A DNA stretch of 64,000 bases. Source: Sipunculus nudus (lineage: Eukaryota > Annelida > Sipuncula > Golfingiida > Sipunculidae). A model generated the notes under the pieces. The model was not told where the DNA came from. It saw only the letters and a list, made by a program, of their open reading frames with translations, and ran no database searches. Shown in pieces: positions 1 to 11,200 of the stretch. The translations under genes and the position numbers were made by a program. The first letter of the stretch is position 1, and each line of letters begins with the position of its first letter. The stretch spans positions 53,055,812 to 53,119,811 of the forward strand of contig CM049314.1 in the NCBI GenBank assembly GCA_026874595.1, read 5' to 3'.

Positions 1-34
<34 letters not shown>
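1..34. repeat. (TA)n microsatellite
   Basis: Uninterrupted TA dinucleotides from the window edge. It lies in the intron after the third recognised exon of the propeller gene. Its true length cannot be seen because the window starts inside it. Confidence 0.97.
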
Positions 35-41
<7 letters not shown>

Positions 42-91
42 TAAAGTCAAGACTATACTACTCGATTCAAATAGGGCAGTGACTCCTGTAC

Positions 92-260
92 CTGTTATTG
101 CTGTCAAGCGCTATCGCTGAAGGATTTGCAAGTCCCGAAATGATGGTCGTGATGCCCGTCTGACCCCGTGGCCCGATAACCCGCACAGACTTGTTGTTCT
201 GGTCACTGTAATACACCGAACCTGTGCTGCCCTCTACAGCCAAACATGAAGGCATGGCAC
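92..260 (-). CDS. exon 3 of a secreted YWTD/NHL-type beta-propeller protein (gene continues left)
   Basis: This is the third recognised coding exon of a minus-strand gene. The acceptor reads AATCTTGCAG at 270-261 and the donor reads AACAG|GTACAG at 91-90. The first two bases complete a Gly codon (G|GT) begun by the exon at 643-879, so the phases match. The exon leaves two bases over, so the gene continues past the left edge. The peptide has two propeller-blade signatures, SVYYSDQNNKSVRVI and NPSAIALDSNN. The second is the P-x-x-I-A-L-D turn typical of LDL-receptor class B (YWTD) and NHL blades. Such propellers act outside the cell as ligand-binding or scaffold domains. The exact family (LRP, nidogen-like or NHL-only) cannot be decided from two exons. 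The splicing and frame are seen; the fold is inferred from motifs. Confidence 0.72.
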
Positions 261-471
261 CTGCAAGATTATATCAAGACAATCATATCTACATATTAAA
301 ATGAAAAAAAAAAATAATTAGAATTATAGACTTGCTTCCTTTTCTGAGTTTATAATGAAGTATTATATTGTTATAACTGTTTTAGAATTGACATATCCTG
401 GAAACCAAATACCTTAGTTTTTAAAACCTGAATGTAATATATTTGAAATGTGTCACACAGACAGTAAAAGG

Positions 472-476
<5 letters not shown>

Positions 477-514
<38 letters not shown>
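477..514. repeat. (AT)n microsatellite
   Basis: About 19 AT units in the short intron (261-642) between the two propeller exons. Confidence 0.97.
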
Positions 515-516
<2 letters not shown>

Positions 517-534
517 ATGAGTGTTTTGGTGAAT

Positions 535-620
535 TGTGGCTTGATGAGTATAATGTTGAAGTGTGATTTGATGAGTATAAAGCTGAGGTGTGGTTTGATA
601 AATATAATGTTGAGGTGTGG
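535..620. repeat. 27-bp intronic minisatellite, 3 copies
   Basis: Three head-to-tail units of about 27 bp (535-561, 562-588, 589-615) begin TGTGGYTTGATRARTATAA and are followed by a 5-bp stub. The array ends 21 bp from the donor at 641-642. Read on the minus strand it is open and extends the exon frame past the splice site, which makes the propeller exon look longer than it is. Confidence 0.85.
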
Positions 621-642
621 TTGAGTTGTGGTGTTGTTTTAC

Positions 643-879
643 CTTGTCCCAGACTGATGGATGTCGCCGTGCTTGTTCCGTTCAGTGTGACCATATTAAG
701 TTTCCCGTTACTTGGATCAGACCAGTAGATCGTCTGTGACTGTCTGTGGTAAGCCACGCGTGAGGGCGAGCTACCGTTACTGATTTGGACATTGATGACG
801 GTGTTGTCAGCCAGACTCACTTGTTTAATTTGGTTGGTCTCATTGTCCGCAATCAGCAGAAAGTTGTCAGTCAGTGGCG
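643..879 (-). CDS. exon 2 of a secreted YWTD/NHL-type beta-propeller protein
   Basis: The exon is 237 nt (79 codons). The acceptor is ...TACATAACACAG at 897-880 and the donor is GGGACAAG|GTAAAAC with GT at 642-641. It starts with two bases that complete a codon and ends with one base left over, so it is symmetric (phase 1 to phase 1). It encodes TDNFLLIADNETNQIKQVSL, then PSRVAYHRQSQTIYWSDPSN. IYWSD is the YWTD motif of LDL-receptor class B repeats. Joined to the signal-peptide exon at 7793-7853 it gives TEA-S-PLTDNFLLIADN, so the propeller starts right after the signal cleavage site. Joined to 92-260 it gives SLGQ-G-AMPSCLAVE. No stop falls inside the exon. Further symmetric exons in the 6.9-kb intron were looked for and not seen, but cannot be excluded. 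Confidence 0.78.
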
Positions 880-1632
880 CTGTGTTATGTAAAACAGTTG
901 TTTTTAAACAAAACAGCTACACGTACGTGTAACTGAAATAGGCACAATATATTAATAAAAGAATACCATACGAATGTGCAACCTCCTTCCCATCTTATTT
1001 CAGTAGTTAGATGCATGTCTAGTTGTGAATCAACTGACCACCGGCTATCAGCCAATCACATGCAGCTAGTGACTCCGGCCGCCCACTGCTTATTGCTTGG
1101 GATAAACTCCCTGGACAAGGATGTCTCTTGGAACCCAGCAGTTGAACTTTAAGGTTGCCCCAGCTCTCTGAGGTGGCCAGGGACTTATTCATTTGAGAAC
1201 GTTCCTTATCACCAGTGATTTTTTTGTGTGTACCAGACTGGGGGCTATTTATAATTTCAGTTCCCCTCAATTTAAAGAACAATGAATTGTCTCTTACTTG
1301 CTAAAGCAACTAGGCTCTATTCTTTGGGCCTGATCAAGCAGGATTAGATTGCTCCAGTAAAAAGTTTTATCTGAAATTTATCCCTCATAGGTGATAAGCT
1401 TAAAATGTCTTCATCAGAGGTCCCATAGAGCAATAAAATAAAAAAGGTATATGAAACAAATGCATGTATATAAGAAATTGAAACAAAAGATTAAATACAA
1501 GAGCTATCATGCAAGAGCTGTTTGTACTATTCAATTATTTTCATTATGTTATGCTCGCAGAAAGTTTCACGCATATTCCTATTTTATTGGGCATGAGCGG
1601 GAATCCGTAAATATCTTGTTTGCCCCACATAT

Positions 1633-1760
1633 CAGGGGCGGATCCAGGATATAAGAAAAGGAGGGGTCCAACCCAGGAGGACAAATGACAAAGCCTAAAA
1701 AGAGCCACCAGGTCCAGAAAAGGGGGGCCCAGGCCGAAAAATTGGTCTGAAACACCAATT
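1633..1760 (+). mobile_element. fragment of a MITE-like element with CAGGGGCGGATCCAGG end
   Basis: The block starts with CAGGGGCGGATCCAGG (1633-1648), followed by A- and G-rich sequence. This looks like one end of a terminal-inverted-repeat element common in invertebrate genomes. The inverted partner was not found, so the copy is truncated by the family A element that begins at 1766. Its class is not determined. Confidence 0.35.
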
Positions 1761-1765
1761 TAAAA

Positions 1766-3203
1766 ACAAGGGACCCATGGGTCACGGCGCTCAGCTGTTA
1801 TATATGATAAAAAATATGATTTGGGAATGAGGCACATGCTGGTTTTGTGTGGTTATAAATATAAGCTTTATTATGAGTTGTTGGTGTTTAGCTTATGTAT
1901 GATTTTGATAGTATCTTTGGAGACAGGGAAGAGGACTGATTTCATTTATTTTATTAACAAATGGAGTGCTATTGTCACACAGATTTTGACTTGGCCATAT
2001 AACTTATAAGCAGCACATATAATAAAAGAGTTTAATTATTTCTTAAAATTTAATAAAAAATATTGTGCCAATATAATTTTTATTTAAAACAAAATAATAA
2101 GAAAATCATATGATTTTTTAAAAAGTGCATTATGTTTGGGCCCATAAATTAAAACAATTACGCAATACTGACATCATGTCTGGTATTTGCATAGCGAATG
2201 TATAGAAAAATATGTATATTATATATGATCAAAATCAGATCAGTGGTTTTGATATTAGGCAATCTTACAGTGTAACAATGGGTTTTTAATGGAAAAATGA
2301 AGTTTTTCATTAATATCTCAAAGGAATTAAGTCCTAGTGATCAAATTCTTGGCATGGTAGGGGATTTTGGAGACATCTAACAGTATGCCAAATTTAAGGA
2401 ACTTAGAGCTGAAGCTGGGGAGCTGAGTTCTAGCAAACTGCATAACACTCGCTTGATGTAAACAATATGTGACATGGTGCTTAAAAACTTGAATAAAATC
2501 TACAATTTTTGATCAAATGGTTTCAAATTTTTGGTGTTAACAGTTGAAATGGTAATAAAAACATGCTTCGAAAATTAAATCCTCAGCAGTTACAGGTTAA
2601 AAACGTGCCATGGTCAAACTTGGGCAAAATTTAAGGAACCAATTTTATATTTTTGCCAATATTTTAAAAAAAAATTTATCAGATTTTGATCTAATTTTTG
2701 GTATACAATTAAATTTTGATTAATTAAAGTTGTATTACTGAAAAAAAAGTCCCTACCTTTAACACTTTTGGTCTTAAGTGACCAAATATCTTTCCTGATT
2801 TTTTTACAAAGTCCATTATGTTTGGGCCCATAACTTTTTAAAATTAAATAATACTGACTCAGTTTCTGGTATGTACATAGGAACTATATAGAGGAATATT
2901 TATGGTAAATATGAAGAAAACCAGATGAGTGGTTTTGATATTAGGCAGTCCTGAAGTGTGAAAATAGATTTCTAATAAAAATTGAGGTTTTTCCTTAATA
3001 TCTCGAAGGAACGAAGTCCTATTGACCCAATTTTCGGCATGGTTGGAGATTTTGGGGACATCTAACTGTATGCCGAATTTCAGATTCGTAGGTCCAATGG
3101 TGTCGAAACGTGCCAGTCTTACGGACGGACATCCGGACGGACGGACGGACGACGGACAATGGACCACGACTATAGCTCAGATGACTTATAGTCAGCTGAG
3201 CTA
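1766..3203 (+). mobile_element. family A hairpin-ended non-autonomous element, full copy
   Basis: The 5' end is ACAAGGGACCCATGGGTCAC (1766-1785), containing the 12-bp palindrome GACCCATGGGTC and followed by GGCGCTCAGCTG. The 3' end is a (GGAC)n tract and then a stem-loop at 3173-3203. Its arms are TAGCTCAGATGACT and AGTCAGCTGAGCTA (13 of 14 paired, loop TAT). GCTCAGCTG near the 5' end is complementary to CAGCTGAGC in the 3' hairpin. The body holds the module GTGCATTATGTTTGGGCCCA and the phrase CGTGCCA, both shared with the other copies. No protein is encoded. The architecture fits Helentron-associated or DINE-like elements; that class call is inference. Confidence 0.6.
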
Positions 3204-3230
3204 AGGAGCTTGCGGCTGCTGAAAAAGAGG

Positions 3231-3243
3231 GGGGGGGGGGGAG
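3231..3243. repeat. poly-G run next to family A 3' end
   Basis: About 13 G residues with one A interruption lie 28 bases after the family A hairpin. Confidence 0.9.
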
Positions 3244-3281
3244 GGGTCCGGCCTCCCTGGACCCTCCCCCTGGATGCGCTT

Positions 3282-3285
<4 letters not shown>

Positions 3286-3325
<40 letters not shown>

Positions 3326-3347
3326 ACACACACGTGTGTGTGTGTGC
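3286..3347. repeat. (CA)n-(GT)n inverted microsatellite
   Basis: About 20 CA units, with one T interruption, run into CACGTG and then about 7 GT units. CA and GT blocks meeting head-on can fold back on themselves around 3320-3345. Open frames on both strands here are microsatellite translation. Confidence 0.92.
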
Positions 3348-3550
3348 AGGCCAAGGAGTGCCCTAACTTGTGTTTTAGTCATTCACCTTACTGATTCCAA
3401 AATTAAGAGAATAGGTGATGCTTTTTTAATCAAATGAATAAAAGGTTGGAAGCAATAATATTGTCATAAGAGTATCCGTATAACTCAATATGCGTAGTTG
3501 GCTCTTAGGCAAAAACAAGATAACTTCTATTTTGAGAATATGTAAATAAC

Positions 3551-5025
3551 TAGACATTTCGTGACACCGCAGGTGCCATTGTATCCTAGACCATTAATCA
3601 CCCCCCCCCTTTAAGAATAGCCCCCCCTATTTTTAGCAGCATATACTTACACTTTTCAAGCTACTATGGATTCTTTCATCTATTTACTTGAGAAACAATA
3701 TTTTTCACCAAATATGGGGGCCAATACGGTGAATCAGTCTTGAGAAAAGGGGATAAATTTATACTATAAAAATGGTAAGGTAGGTGGCGCCACCTGAATG
3801 GTTGACGAGAAAACTCTCCAAGATGGATGTACATGCCCAATTGTTGACCAACACATTGAACGACTCCTTAGATATGAACTATTTTCACCTTAAACAAATG
3901 TACGGATGGACGCCACACGAACAAAATGGCAGATGGCGCCACCAATCTTGAGTACAAGATGTGGGAGTCCAAGATCTATGGACATGCACATTTTCAGACC
4001 AATACGGCACTACACTCCTAAGAAAAGAGCATTAATTTATTCTACGGAAACGGGAAGGTAGGTGGCGCCACCTATATGGTTTACGAGTAAATTTTCAAAG
4101 ATGGATAGACATGCCAAATTTAAGACCAATATTTTGAACCGTTCCGGAGATATGAGCAATTTTCACCGAATGCAAACGTACCGATGGACGCCATACAATA
4201 ACGATTGCAGATAGCGCCACTGGTCTTGAATACAAGATGGAGGTATCCAAGATCAATGGACAAGCACAATTTCAGCCCAATCTGTCCATTAGTTTTAGAC
4301 TTATAATGCTCACAGTACTGTCAAGTGGCAATGATGAGGTTTTAAAAAGCGCGAAAACAGGAAAGGGACAGAAGGTGGCGCCACCTCTTTTCCGCAGAAG
4401 ACCAAGTTATCCAAGATCCAAATTGATTTTGTACCAATCCATCCATCCCTTATTCAGATATTTATGATTTTGTGTGATTTTCACCAAATATGGCAATATT
4501 CAAGGCCAAGGCCACTCTCATAGGAAAGGTCATGACCCCAGTTTAAATCTACATCATCCCATAACCCATGTCTATGTATCTGCATAATATGAAAGAAATC
4601 TGTCCATTAGTTTTTACTTATAATGCTCACAGTACTGTTAAGTGGCAATGTTGGGGAAATTAAACGGAACGAAAACAAGAAAAGGATCATAAATGGCGCC
4701 ATTAGTTTCCGGTTCAAGACAACACTATCCAAGATCTTCGGTCAAATTGATTTTTTGGATCAAACCATGCAATATTTCTTGAGATATTCAAAATTTGTGT
4801 GATTTTCCCCCAAAATGGACCAATTCAAGGTCCAGGTCACTCTCCTTGTTAAGGTCATAACCCCATTTTGAATAGACTTCGTCCTCTCACTCATATCTAT
4901 GCACATGTCAAGATTGGTAAAGATCCGTGAAATATTTTTCGAGTTATCGGGTCCAAAAGAAATCTCTTCGGCGGCGGCGCGATCGTGCTTACATCAACTT
5001 ATATCGACGTTGTCTAGGGATACAA
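3551..5025 (+). mobile_element. family B element with GTATCC inverted ends and palindrome-bearing internal units
   Basis: The 5' end starts ACTAGACATTTCGTGA, followed by TTGTATCCTAGACC (3579-3592) and a C-run plus TTTAAGAATA. The 3' end has GTGAAATATTTTTCGAGTTA, a GGCGGCGGCG tract (4969-4978) and GTCTAGGGATACAA (5011-5024), the near-perfect inverse of the 5' motif. Inside are units of about 280 bp carrying GGTGGCGCCACC at 3783, 4061 and 4374, with a variant at 3932. A second copy with the same ends and a different internal array lies at 23396-25961. No protein is encoded. Confidence 0.6.
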
Positions 5026-5463
5026 ATATACAAATGAACCTAATTTTTATGCCCTGTGTGCACAAACTTAATGAATACCAACGAAAACTTGAATGTACTT
5101 TGATGTAAACATTAATAAAAAAATCTTAATATCTTAAACTGGATGGCCAGTTCACTAGGCTTTATAAGCTTGCTCTATTAATATCATAATGCATTTGTAT
5201 AAACCCTACATTCAGGGATCTTTATATTTAAATAAAATGGGTTTCTTGTGCAGAGAAAATTAGCCTGCATGCTGTATAAAATTAGGCTTAAATTTCTTTA
5301 CCTTACCTATAGTGATCACAGGGGTACACATTAAAATGCTTGTTTTGCCAAATTTACTTAACAGAAATGTTACAAACATTACCATTCGCCACCTGTTAGA
5401 GACATTTAAATCACATATGGTATGCAGTTATGAATGCATTTTTTATAAGTATAAAATATGAGG

Positions 5464-5466
<3 letters not shown>

Positions 5467-5522
<56 letters not shown>
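5467..5522. repeat. (AT)n microsatellite
   Basis: About 27 AT units in intron 1 of the propeller gene. Confidence 0.97.
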
Positions 5523-5526
<4 letters not shown>

Positions 5527-5599
5527 TATTACTTCAGCTTATAATGAAACCGGGACATTTGAATAGGGGTATCTTGCATTGTTGATTTGAACTATACAA

Positions 5600-6752
5600 T
5601 GGACCCCTGGGTCACTGTGCTCAGCTAAAGTTAACCTTGACGGTAATTATCTAAAAAAATCAAATGGAGATAAAGTCTAAGAACAAGAGGTAATGTAGGC
5701 CATGGTAATGATTGATGAAACTATTGCAAATAATATTTTGTAATCTGACAACTTTTTCCTAACGTTGAAACTGAAGCATGTAAGCAGGTTGTGAATATAA
5801 GATCTATACTATTACCATGATCGTTGGTCGGCTTTTTTATATAAACTGTTGACAGTTCAGCAGTTTATACATTTGTCCAATCAGATTCTATTTTATTAAA
5901 ACTTTTTTTTCTATTATATAAAATGTATACAGTTGCCATAACGTTCCTACTCCATAGGTTGAAGGAATTGATGATGGGGGGGGGGGGGGGGGGGGGGGGG
6001 GGAGTTATTGGTTACAACAGCCTAGGATATACATACAGGATATGAAATTTTATTCAACAATGCTAACAGGAGAAGCAGTTTATTCATTATTATTAAATAT
6101 TAAATATTTAAAAACAGGCAAAGAGATGGAAAAACAAAGCAAATTGCTTTAATTCCCATTATATTGAGTGAGATGGGAATACAGTAACTGTGCAGCTGTG
6201 ACAGCAAGGGTGCTCGACCAGTGTTGCATCAGTAATACGGTTACCAAGGCAGGGCTGTTGCGGCCTTTAGCTTGACAATGCAAATGAACATAACAGAGCT
6301 TCTGAAAAAAAAAAGCCTAATTTTTCAGCTTTTATTTGCAAATTTCAGAATTCAATAGATAAAATCCTTATGTGTATCTACTGTCAAATTAAATCAAATA
6401 TACTTACAGGGAAAAAATGTGCCACGGTGAACGTTGGGCATAATTTAAGGTACTGGTTTTATATTAATGCTAAGAACTTAAAAAATTCCAAAATTCAGAC
6501 CTAATTTTAGGTATACAATAGAATCTCGATTAAATCAAATTATATCCCTGAAAAGAAAAACTGATGTGTGGTTTTGATATTGGCAGTCCTCATAGTGATA
6601 ATAAGTTTTAATGGAAATTGAGATTTTTCCAAACATTATGCTGAATTATGGATTCGCAGGTCTACCGGTTTCAAAACGTGCCAGTCTAACGGAAGAACGG
6701 ACGGACGGACGACAGACAATGGACCATAACTAATTTATAGTCAGCCGAGCTA
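5600..6752 (+). mobile_element. family A element, degenerate copy
   Basis: The 5' motif is degraded to GGACCCCTGGGTCACTGTGC, followed by TCAGCTAAAGTTAACC. The variant TGACCTTGA-like start is shared with the copies at 33306 and 60951. A poly-G run of about 26 lies at 5977-6002. The 3' end has ACGGACGGACGGACGACAGA and the hairpin remnant TATAGTCAGCCGAGCTAA ending at 6753. The internal module GGAAAAAATGTGCCACGGTG corresponds to the CGTGCCATGGTCAAAG module of other copies. Confidence 0.5.
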
Positions 6753-6832
6753 ACCAGTCATCAAATTGAAAACCAACACGAGTGCTTTAAATACTTTACC
6801 TGTACTTAAAGATACAATAAGCGGAAGTATTC

Positions 6833-6835
<3 letters not shown>

Positions 6836-6894
<59 letters not shown>
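6836..6894. repeat. (TA)n microsatellite
   Basis: About 29 TA units in intron 1 of the propeller gene. Confidence 0.97.
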
Positions 6895-6896
<2 letters not shown>

Positions 6897-7168
6897 GTTT
6901 ATCCGCCCCACCTGCTTTTTCTAAGCATTGCAGAAAAAAGTTGTATTCTTAATATCTTGAACAATGAAGGTATATGTTCTTGCGCAGTGAAAACATATAG
7001 GCCTATGTTGTGAATAAAAGGTTGTGACCCCAGACTGATAGACCTGAAGAGGGTTTAGGTCATTTTAGTGTATACTTCAACACCATTATCTGACGACACA
7101 CGAGGCGCTGAGATGCCAACATGACACGTGCTCTCACTAACTTCGGCCTCAGATTCATGATAAATGAA

Positions 7169-7180
7169 TGACGTCACGTG
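7169..7180. promoter_or_regulatory. composite CRE / E-box, TGACGTCACGTG
   Basis: A perfect 8-bp cAMP-response element TGACGTCA (7169-7176) overlaps a perfect E-box CACGTG (7175-7180). A second CACGTG lies at about 7124-7129. The pair sits in the first intron, 613 bp downstream of the signal-peptide exon in the direction of transcription, in non-repeat sequence. Binding by CREB/ATF or bHLH factors is known for such motifs; function here is inference. Confidence 0.4.
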
Positions 7181-7792
7181 TCTTGTCATGGTCTAGATTT
7201 AATGACCGTAAATTATCACCGAAACTCTTTGGAAATTGTTGGAAACACTCCACAAGACATTACGACAGCTGAGACCCAGGAGTGGGTCAAAGTTTTCACA
7301 AGCAAAAGGGGGCGTTACACGTACATACATCAGTGCCATGTATACATTTTATTTAAATTTATAATACTGAATATAAAACTAAAATACATCCTGTATTTAA
7401 GAAAGTAAGATAACAAATATATTTGTCCAACAATGGGGTCTGTATGGGGAATGCTTGATTGAACCTTCTGGAGCTACCTATTGTAATGAGGCTGTATACT
7501 GCCCGGAAGAATATGTTCACTGTAATAGGTCTTGGCCACGGCTCATCTAAAAATATTGGAAACATGTCGTTTTGCTGATACATAATTTGAAATAACAAAG
7601 GTATAATGTAAAAATATGTATACAATATATTTACACTTTCACGCCTCAACATTTGATGAATATATCTTAATTTAAATCTGAAAAGAGGTACAACTAACGT
7701 GATCAGGAATGGATTGTAATTTCTAGAGCCGTCCAACTTTTATATATTTTTGGCGATTATGGAATATATGCTCTTTTTAATCATTTACTTAC

Positions 7793-7853
7793 ACGCCTCC
7801 GTCTGTCGCCAGCAGAGCACAACCAAACACACGGCAATTTGTAGGGGAAGCAT
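7793..7853 (-). CDS. exon 1 of the propeller gene: start codon and signal peptide
   Basis: The ATG at 7853 follows GCGGCC and starts a 20-residue signal peptide, MLPLQIAVCLVVLCWRQTEA. The hydrophobic core is LQIAVCLVVLC and the cleavage site TEA fits the A-x-A-like rule. The donor GGCGT|GTAAGTAAA (GT at 7792-7791) is close to consensus. The exon ends one base into a codon, matching the phase needed by the exon at 643-879 (T|CG = Ser). Read without splicing, the frame stops three codons later, as expected at an intron. The protein is therefore secreted or membrane-anchored with an extracellular propeller. The first in-frame ATG was chosen. The 5' untranslated part of this exon lies to the right and its edge is not visible. 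Confidence 0.7.
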
Positions 7854-7966
7854 GGCCGCGGAGACAAACCGGTATGACAGCTCAAGGCTCAAATGATGTT
7901 AATGTAAAAGTAAACAAGGTTAGAAAGCTAGACGTGAAGTGTGGCGGACACAGGATGTCTGCCGCG

Positions 7967-8010
7967 AGTATGCTTTAATTATAACGGGATCAGTAACAAC
8001 AACGTCACAG
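7967..8010 (-). promoter_or_regulatory. candidate core promoter of the propeller gene
   Basis: On the minus strand, about 115-130 bases upstream of the ATG, TTATAATTAAAG (about 7985-7974) looks like a TATA element. The half CRE TGACGTTG lies about 20 bases further upstream. The flanking 7840-7960 is richer in CpG than the rest of the window. No start-site data are available, so this is only a candidate. Confidence 0.28.
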
Positions 8011-8249
8011 AGTGAAGATGAAAAAGCACAAAGCTCATACATAAACCACTAACTCGGTGTTGTCAAGGTCCACTTAGTCCATGCTTCAGACTAGACTACG
8101 ACAGGTGAAGTACTCTCATGAAATACAACAGTCTGGGCACGTACACGGGTGCAAAATCAGGTACACTTACAAAGACTTACAAAATAGGTAATTAGGCGTG
8201 TATTGAATCATAATAAGTCAATCTATGTTTACATAATCGCAGTTATTTA
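8011..8249. other. non-repeat stretch between the propeller gene promoter and the LINE
   Basis: No gene or recognised repeat is seen. It may hold upstream regulatory sequence of the minus-strand propeller gene. Confidence 0.4.
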
Positions 8250-11200
8250 GTCTTATTGTTATTATTATTATTATTTAAACATATTTATACAGGGTAGCCC
8301 GTTATGTCATGATTGTCTGATCTGCCACAGGGCACTGTTGGGTTATACAGTTTATACAATGTAAAAACGTAAAATGCAATTAATAATAATTAATAAAAGT
8401 GCCTTAAGATAAAATTATGCAGCAAGATGTGATATTAAACATGAAAATGTATAACTATGACATGCAACGTAATATATACAGCAAGATGTGATATTAAACA
8501 TGAAAATATAAAACTACGACATGCAACGTAATATACAAGGCAATCATGAGTGTAACATAAATATGAAATATAACAGAGTATGAAATACGATGCATTATAT
8601 GACATATAAAGCACAAAGGAGGTTTAGATTTATTACTCGATACTTTTTAAAGACCTGTAAGGAGGAGCAGTTTCTTTGAGATTCATTTAATGTTCCACAA
8701 AATAGGACCTCGGAATAAAAAAGATTTAAGTAGTTTGTCCGAGGTTTGGGTACATATAATTTATTGGAATAGCTATTGCGTGTATCATGTTGGTTGACTT
8801 GGTGAACATGAGTGAACCAGTCGGTCATATAGGATCGACTGAAGTTATTCAGACATTTAAACATAAGGATGCGATTCAGATATTCATGTCTTTGCTCAAC
8901 TTAATTAATGCCAAGGGACTGACGGATATCTATTATGCTACAATCATGATTAAAATTGCGACTTATTATACGTGCGACTCGATTTTTAAGACTTTGAATG
9001 AGAGTCAGACATGAAGAAGGCGCATATCCCCAGATTTTGAGGTGTAGCCAATATGTAGCTGAATCAGGCCAGTGTACATTTTCAATGCGGTGTCTTGAGA
9101 AATGAATCGACTGCACATAACGAGGGAGCCTACTTTAGAGGAGAGCATTTTGCATACCTGTACAGAGTGATTCGACCATGTTAGGTTTTCATTAAGCACT
9201 AACCCAAAGTAAGTGATACTGTTAGATAAGTCGATCGGCTGGTCAAATGCTGTTATATTAAGGTCAAAAGACTCCATAGAGCGGGATCTGAAGAGGATGG
9301 TTGATGTTTTTTAGATATTGATTGAAAGCTTTTTATCATAAACCATATAGATAAAGTTGTGACGCGGTGTTGAAGTTCCGGCCTGATATTGTTAGGATAA
9401 TTATTTGTATAGTAAATAGTGGTGTCATCCGCAAAAATATTACATTGAAAATTGCAAGTGTTTCCTGTAATATCATTTACATAAATTAAAAAAATAAAAC
9501 GGCCCTAATACAGAACCTTTAGGTATTCCAATTTTCACAGGATGCTGTAAAGATACTGCGTTGGCTTTTTTTTACAGCATGAAATCTATCTGAAAAGTTC
9601 TTGATTAGTTCATGTGATTTACCATGGAAACCGAAATGTTTATTTTTTTTTGTAAGAGAATGTCGTTACTGATGGTGTCAAAACATTTCACGAGATCGAA
9701 GAAGCAAGCCCCTGTGAAACGTTTAGTATCAATTGCTTGGAGCCAATTGTTCACAACTTTATGTAAACTTGTTTGAGTCTAATCGTTTTTTTTAGAAAGT
9801 AGATTGATCAAGAGTTATTATTTCATTCCGATTTAAGTGGTATAAAATTTGAGCATGTAGAACCTTTTCAAATATGCATGCTAAATGAGGAAGAGCAGAA
9901 ATAGGCTGATAATTACTATCTTCTTTGGGTCCTTTACCTTTGTATATGAGAGTGATTCTTGTGGATTTCCATTCAGTGGGGAAGGTAGCTTCACTGATAC
10001 ACCGATTAAATAAGGCGGCTTAAGCTGACGCATAATATATGTGAGGCTATTCTCACCAGTTTGGAATCTATGCCGTTGGCATCGATTTTACTTTCGAGAG
10101 GTAGGCTTGGTAGTAATTGCTGTACTAGAGAGTAAGTTATGAGATTAAATTAAAAATTACTTGGCGATGTTAGGATGTCAAAACATTGCTTGGAGAAAAG
10201 AAATTTGTCAGACAGTTGAAGGCCAACATCAGCAAAGTGTTTGGCCGCTTCCTTAATATTTATTTTGCCGGAGATCATTGCTATTCTGAGGTTTCTTTAA
10301 GATGTTGTTCACAACTTTCCATATCTTTTTCTGGTTCATACCAGCTTGGCCGATCTTAGTCATATAAAATCTACGTTTATGTTGTTTGATTTTAATATTC
10401 ACTAAATATCGGAGTTGTTTATAAATAACCAAGTCAGTCTCAATGTTGTTTTTAGTCTTTTTTTATGCATGAAGTCACGTTGCCTTATAATTTCTCGTGT
10501 TTCATTGTCAATAAAACAAGGTTTTTGAGATTTTACTCTGACTTGTCTGATTGGTACATGCTTATTACAAACGAACAGAAACGCTTCGTTCTAGAGAGTC
10601 CATGCATCATTTACATCAGATGCAGTGAGTATGATGCGGATGAGTAAATGTTTAATTCTTTTAAGTCATCAAGACAGGCTATTCCATTAAATTTCCTCTA
10701 TGATCGTCGATGGCATGTGTGGTGTAGCCCATCTTTTGTATGCAAGGAATTAGATTGAAGGCAAGTAAATATTGCATAGTGATCACTGAGGAAGGTTTTA
10801 TACACTCCAGAGAATTTATGATTTTGTGGGTTCGGTGTTAGAATTAAATCGATAGTACTAGAAGAGGTTTGAGTCACACGAGTAGGTTCATCAATCAGCT
10901 GCTCTAAATCAAAGAGGTTACATAGGGACGTTAGTGGATTTTGTGATTATTGCTCTTGCAGTCAGTGTTAATTTCTCCGATTAAAATAATGTTTTGGCAT
11001 AGCGAGAGGGAATGTTCAATGTTTATTGACGATTCGAAGAACCTAGTTGGAGAGGAGGGAGGGCGGTAAAATGCGCCTATATGAAAGGAGCTCTTGCGGG
11101 GACATTAAATTTTAATCCATAGGTTTTCGATATCATCCATATGTAACCTGGGCACATATGTTGAGGTGAGGAGGTCTCTTGTATATACTATTAAGCCACG

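Larger units (their letters stand above)
880..7792 (-). other. intron 1 of the propeller gene, filled with repeats
   Basis: This is the interval between the donor after the signal-peptide exon and the acceptor at 880. It holds one full family A element, one family B element, a degenerate family A copy, a MITE fragment, two long TA arrays, a CA/GT inverted microsatellite and a composite CRE/E-box. The stretch 900-1630 shows no recognisable gene. It is moderately GC-rich around 1030-1180 and has no repeat that I can match elsewhere in the window. Confidence 0.5.

Noticed and set aside
371..642. Extension of the propeller frame with repeated SNHTSALYSS-like text
   Set aside because: It lies past a good donor (642-641) and comes from a 27-bp intronic minisatellite and an AT run.
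3019..3437. Frames with Cys-Val or Thr-His runs
   Set aside because: Translation of the CA/GT microsatellite.
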